Position numbers and translations under genes: made by a program. From Brachycybe producta (lineage: Eukaryota > Arthropoda > Diplopoda > Playtdesmida > Andrognathidae), in NCBI GenBank assembly GCA_036925085.1, contig JAUPFP010000049.1, positions 806,001-870,000 on the forward strand: a DNA stretch of 64,000 nt, in the 5' to 3' direction. Positions 60,547 to 64,000 of this stretch are shown piece by piece. The notes under the pieces were generated by a model. It was not told the DNA's origin. It was given only the letters and a program-made list of their open reading frames with translations, and made no database searches. The number at the start of each line of letters is the position of its first letter. Position 1 is the first letter of the stretch.

Positions 60547-63189
60547 ATGGCGGACAGCAGCAATGATATTCGCAGACAAGAGAAGGTAATTACACATTTT
60601 CTCCCTTCAAAGGTATAATGAATATTAGAACGAATGTGAAGTTTACAAATATGATTCAGGGAAGTCGGACATTCAATGTCTTTGCTTGAAATATGATATT
60701 AAAGCGCAGAAAAACACAATGAAAAGGGGGTGGGGCGTATCATCACCTTCATCTTAAGTGAATTCAATCAGCTGATTTCTGTTTTTTTTTTTGTTGTCAG
60801 AATAAGGATAGAATCCGTGTTGTGAAACGCAACTTGGAAGGATGGCGAGAAGTCCTGTTGCCTGTCAATTCTCTTCTGATGTGGGAACGTCCTTACGATC
60901 CAGGACTCTTGATCGGATTCATTCTCGTCGTATTTGCGTAAGTATAACTTTAAGGTGCATTCGAAAACGCATAGCTTTCTCTCTCACATAGTTATTGACA
61001 GCCGTCTAATAACAACAGAACGTATAATTGTCGATTGATGCTCTGGTCAAGTATATGCAGCTTACGGCAGACTAATTAGTGACGTCCAATGGGTTTAAAT
61101 GACGGAATTTCGAAAGTCCCTGTCATTGTGTACCAGATTTATACCCCACATCACAAATCCAAACAAAGTTAGCTGTGATGGGATGTCAGTCGATACTTGA
61201 CCAGAGCTTATAAGCTATTCAGGATATAATTTCCATAATGGAGACCCTGTATGCAATTCCATAACCACCTTAAAGCTACGAAACCTTACAACAAGCATTG
61301 CAAACTCAAAGGTTACATGTTCCAAATAAACAAGGTCTTAAGTTTATGTGGGCCGCAAAAAAAAAATACTTCAATTTTTATAGAAACGTAGGTTTATTTC
61401 CAAAAGTACAGTAGAAAAAATAGATATACTTACATTAGGAATGTAATAACGGCAGCACAAAATGAGAATTATAATATATTTCAAAGGTGTTACATACTGT
61501 TATATTGGCTGGGGCTCAAATATATTCATTGTGGGCCGCGAGTTGGACATGCTTGCCTTACAACTATTACTATAACAATATTAGAATCACTTGTAGCCAT
61601 CTTACGCTAATCAAATTACGAAATTAGTAGTTTATTTCTTTACCTCATCTTACGGCAGTGGTTTCCATATTGTGTGCTGCGAAATTTTACATGTTGCATT
61701 GAATATTTTAATATTATTTAACTCCTTTTAAGATGTTTTGCAAAAGAAACAAAATGTATCTATTATACTTAAGCACGAAATTGCAAACACGTCCACAAAA
61801 ACTTCTGCTCCGATTGAAGAGAAACTGTGTGCAAGTGCAATTCTCCCTCACACAACTGTAGTGTTGTTTACTTGAGTTGGTTACGGAGTTCATTTTCTTC
61901 TAACATCAACGCGTTATTGTCATGCAGTCGCCTCAGTGTTGACGTAATTGCATAATGATATTATGCAACATCAACGTTTTCTGTAAAGAGTAAATGAAGG
62001 TGCATATTTTTTTTTACGGCTAAATCTAAATTTAGCAACGATACATTATGCAGTGTGATTGCATGCTTCTAAAAAGCAAAATGACCTCACAATATAGATT
62101 TAAGTAAAAGAAATTCTTCCGGTTATCTGTTTAGTAACCTGTGGTACTTCGATCCTTCCGTGCTGACGACTTTCTCTATCTTGGGCATCGTCGCTTGCGT
62201 CATCGATTACCTCGTTCCCACTTTGTCAGCCAACTTCTTTGATCCCGAGAAATGGTATCTTTCGTGATTGATTTCAAACGGTTACATCATTTAAACCATC
62301 TTCTTACGCAGGACGGCTGCTAAGGAACGTAAATACGAAGACATTTGCAAAGGAATTGTCAAGACCTGGGAATATGTCGAGTCGTTTCATTCGACGATGT
62401 CGCACCTCAAGGAAAACAAACCAAAGATTGTTAGTATCGATCACAATCACTTCTATATATTCTTTTACGTACTCCAAAAGTAATTTTGTTTTTCTAGTAT
62501 TTTGTTGCGGTTTTGTCGATTTTGGTCTTCTTTGCTTGGTTGGGGAACCTAATGGACAACTTGTTGCTCACTTTCTTATTGGGTAACGAACGGTCTTTTA
62601 ATATGTAGTGAATTGTAGTCATTGCAAAATACACATGAAGTGTTTTCATGTTTATAGTTGCAGTTCACATGCTTTATATATAATATTATCACGGAGGGAC
62701 CAATACGTTTTTAGTTATAAAAAATGCTCATATAAATACATGTATTTGATTAAGGAATTATGGAAATGTGAGGTGACAACATTGGCAACTCAGTAGAGGG
62801 GTAGAGTTTCGTTTTTTTTTTTTAAATTTGAAATACAGTTGGTGTTTGGTTTTTTTATGATTTTAATGACATTTTTAATTTTAAAAATTTTGTTGGCAAT
62901 CGGTTTGGGTAAGTCTTGATAATATTTCAACAAATACTTCTTTGGGGTTATGGTCACCTTTTAAGAAGTGCAAAGTGATAGCCAACTATAAATGCAACAT
63001 GATGAACGGGCGTTATGAATCATAATCACAGCTGGTGATCACTTTTGTTTTTCTTCTTCTTCTTCTCTAGTTTGTTTTGCCATTCTCTTGCCCGGTTTGA
63101 AGCATCACGGTATCTTAAAACAGTATTTGGCGCGTTTGGCCGTCGCCGTTTCGCAAGCGATCGGAATAAAGAAACAAAAGAAAAACTGA
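60547..63189 (+). CDS. ARL6IP1: ADP-ribosylation factor-like 6-interacting protein 1 (6 exons)
   Basis: Integral ER membrane protein; hairpin membrane segments in this family shape tubular ER. Exons: 60547-60585, 60801-60937, 62135-62254, 62312-62429, 62498-62582, 63071-63189. All GT..AG and in phase, 205 residues (human 203). Landmarks: NLEGWREVLL and WERP before the first hydrophobic pair (about 46-90; GLLIGFILVVFANLWYF, DPSVLTTFSILGIVACVIDY), YLVPTLSANFFDPEKW, the conserved loop YEDICKGIVKTW, ENKPKIYF, and the second hydrophobic pair (about 138-172, ending LLPGLKHHGI). A Lys-rich C-terminus (KKQKKN) follows. ATG context is AACAACAATGGCGG. The large second intron (about 1.2 kb) contains hAT-like repeat ends near 61660 and 61540. 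Confidence 0.95.
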
Positions 63190-64000
63190 ACAATCTGGAT
63201 CCAGTTTTCAAATCGATGTCTTGCGTGAATTTTTTTGTCGCTCTCTATTTCTATATTCGAATGTTTGCTACCTTTTAAAAGAAATTAATATTTAAATGTG
63301 TTGTAAATTGTAGCATATTTTAAACAATTTTAATCGTTTATTACACTTTTAACAGTAGCTATAGTGTATTTTCAACATTAATTTTCATCGTTTCTTACCA
63401 TTTTTGCATTGTAATTTATAACTCATAGCATATTTTACAATATTAATGAACAAACTGTTATTATTTATATTCATTTTTAGTATTCTGTGTAAAGAATTGA
63501 TTTGGAATTTTAATGTTTGTAAACTGAATTTTACGATACGATAGTCATTTCAGTGAAAGAGTGAGTATAAATTATTTTAAAGTCAAAACACGAATTCCGG
63601 GGAAACTAATTTTAACTATATTTTTAGTTACACTTTATTTGCACTCCAAAAATTAACTGCAATTACATAACCAACGTTAAAGTTAACTGCAGACAAGATA
63701 GAAGTTGTATAGTTGTGTGTTTCCATTTTTAAAACACCTGTGTTGAAATTATTTGGTGTCACTTCCTGTTTGGCTTTGCTTTCTATTAAACAGTAGTGCA
63801 TTTTGTGAACTGATTCATTCAAAAAAGTGAGGGCTCTCACTATCCGCCATGTTGTTTGTAGGTTAAATTTGTTTGAATGAAGGAAGTGACATATTTGACC
63901 ATTCAATAATGTGGTTGAGCACATTGTGTCAATGCATTTGAAAATGTAACAGTGGTTACTGTAACCACATTTGTTCAAACTAGAAAGTTAACTATGGTTA
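63190..64000. other. ARL6IP1 3' region
   Basis: AT-rich, presumably 3' UTR then intergenic. A 116-codon open frame on the minus strand (63628-63978) shows no recognisable domain. CACTTCCT near 63768 and AGGAAGTG near 63880 are inverted, hinting at a repeat. Nothing else can be supported. Confidence 0.5.

Noticed and set aside
63628-63978. 116-codon open frame on the minus strand downstream of ARL6IP1
   Set aside because: No recognisable domain or splice support; lies in the likely 3' UTR or a repeat.

Overview
The window is animal nuclear DNA: AT-rich, intron-rich, with long repeat-filled non-coding stretches and five recognisable spliced genes, all with GT..AG introns whose phases join without a break. 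No operons or bacterial signals are present. Gene content, intron sizes and the many short inverted-repeat transposons fit a marine invertebrate; a deuterostome (tunicate or echinoderm grade) is my best guess, but the sequence alone does not prove it.

Layout. 1-21.3 kb: no gene found, only AT-rich DNA, microsatellites, foldback elements and a diverged tandem duplication. 21.3-44.1 kb (+): an R7-family regulator of G-protein signalling (RGS9/RGS11-like; DEP, DHEX, GGL, RGS) in 13 exons, with introns full of transposon remnants. 44.1-49.1 kb: gene-free, with repeats and a possible tRNA-derived SINE. 49.1-53.2 kb (-): EEF2KMT/FAM86, the eEF2 lysine methyltransferase, 9 exons. 54.4-56.6 kb (+): ALYREF, the mRNA export adaptor, 6 exons. 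58.3-59.3 kb (-): UBE2S, the K11-linkage ubiquitin-conjugating enzyme, 4 exons. 60.5-63.2 kb (+): ARL6IP1, an ER-shaping hairpin membrane protein, 6 exons. The last four genes form two head-to-head pairs (EEF2KMT/ALYREF and UBE2S/ARL6IP1), each sharing about 1.2 kb of divergent upstream DNA; ALYREF and UBE2S converge tail to tail. They are unrelated housekeeping functions, so the link is at most shared promoter DNA.

The most interesting points are: (1) the RGS protein ends in two copies of a Cys-Pro-Trp-Glu motif, the signature at the end of vertebrate RGS9-2 and in GPR158/GPR179 tails; (2) a TTAA-flanked element with an internal three-unit tandem array occurs as two direct copies on either side of one RGS coding exon; (3) several families of non-autonomous inverted-repeat elements, some with clear target-site duplications, sit in introns and divergent promoters, one filling most of an ALYREF intron.
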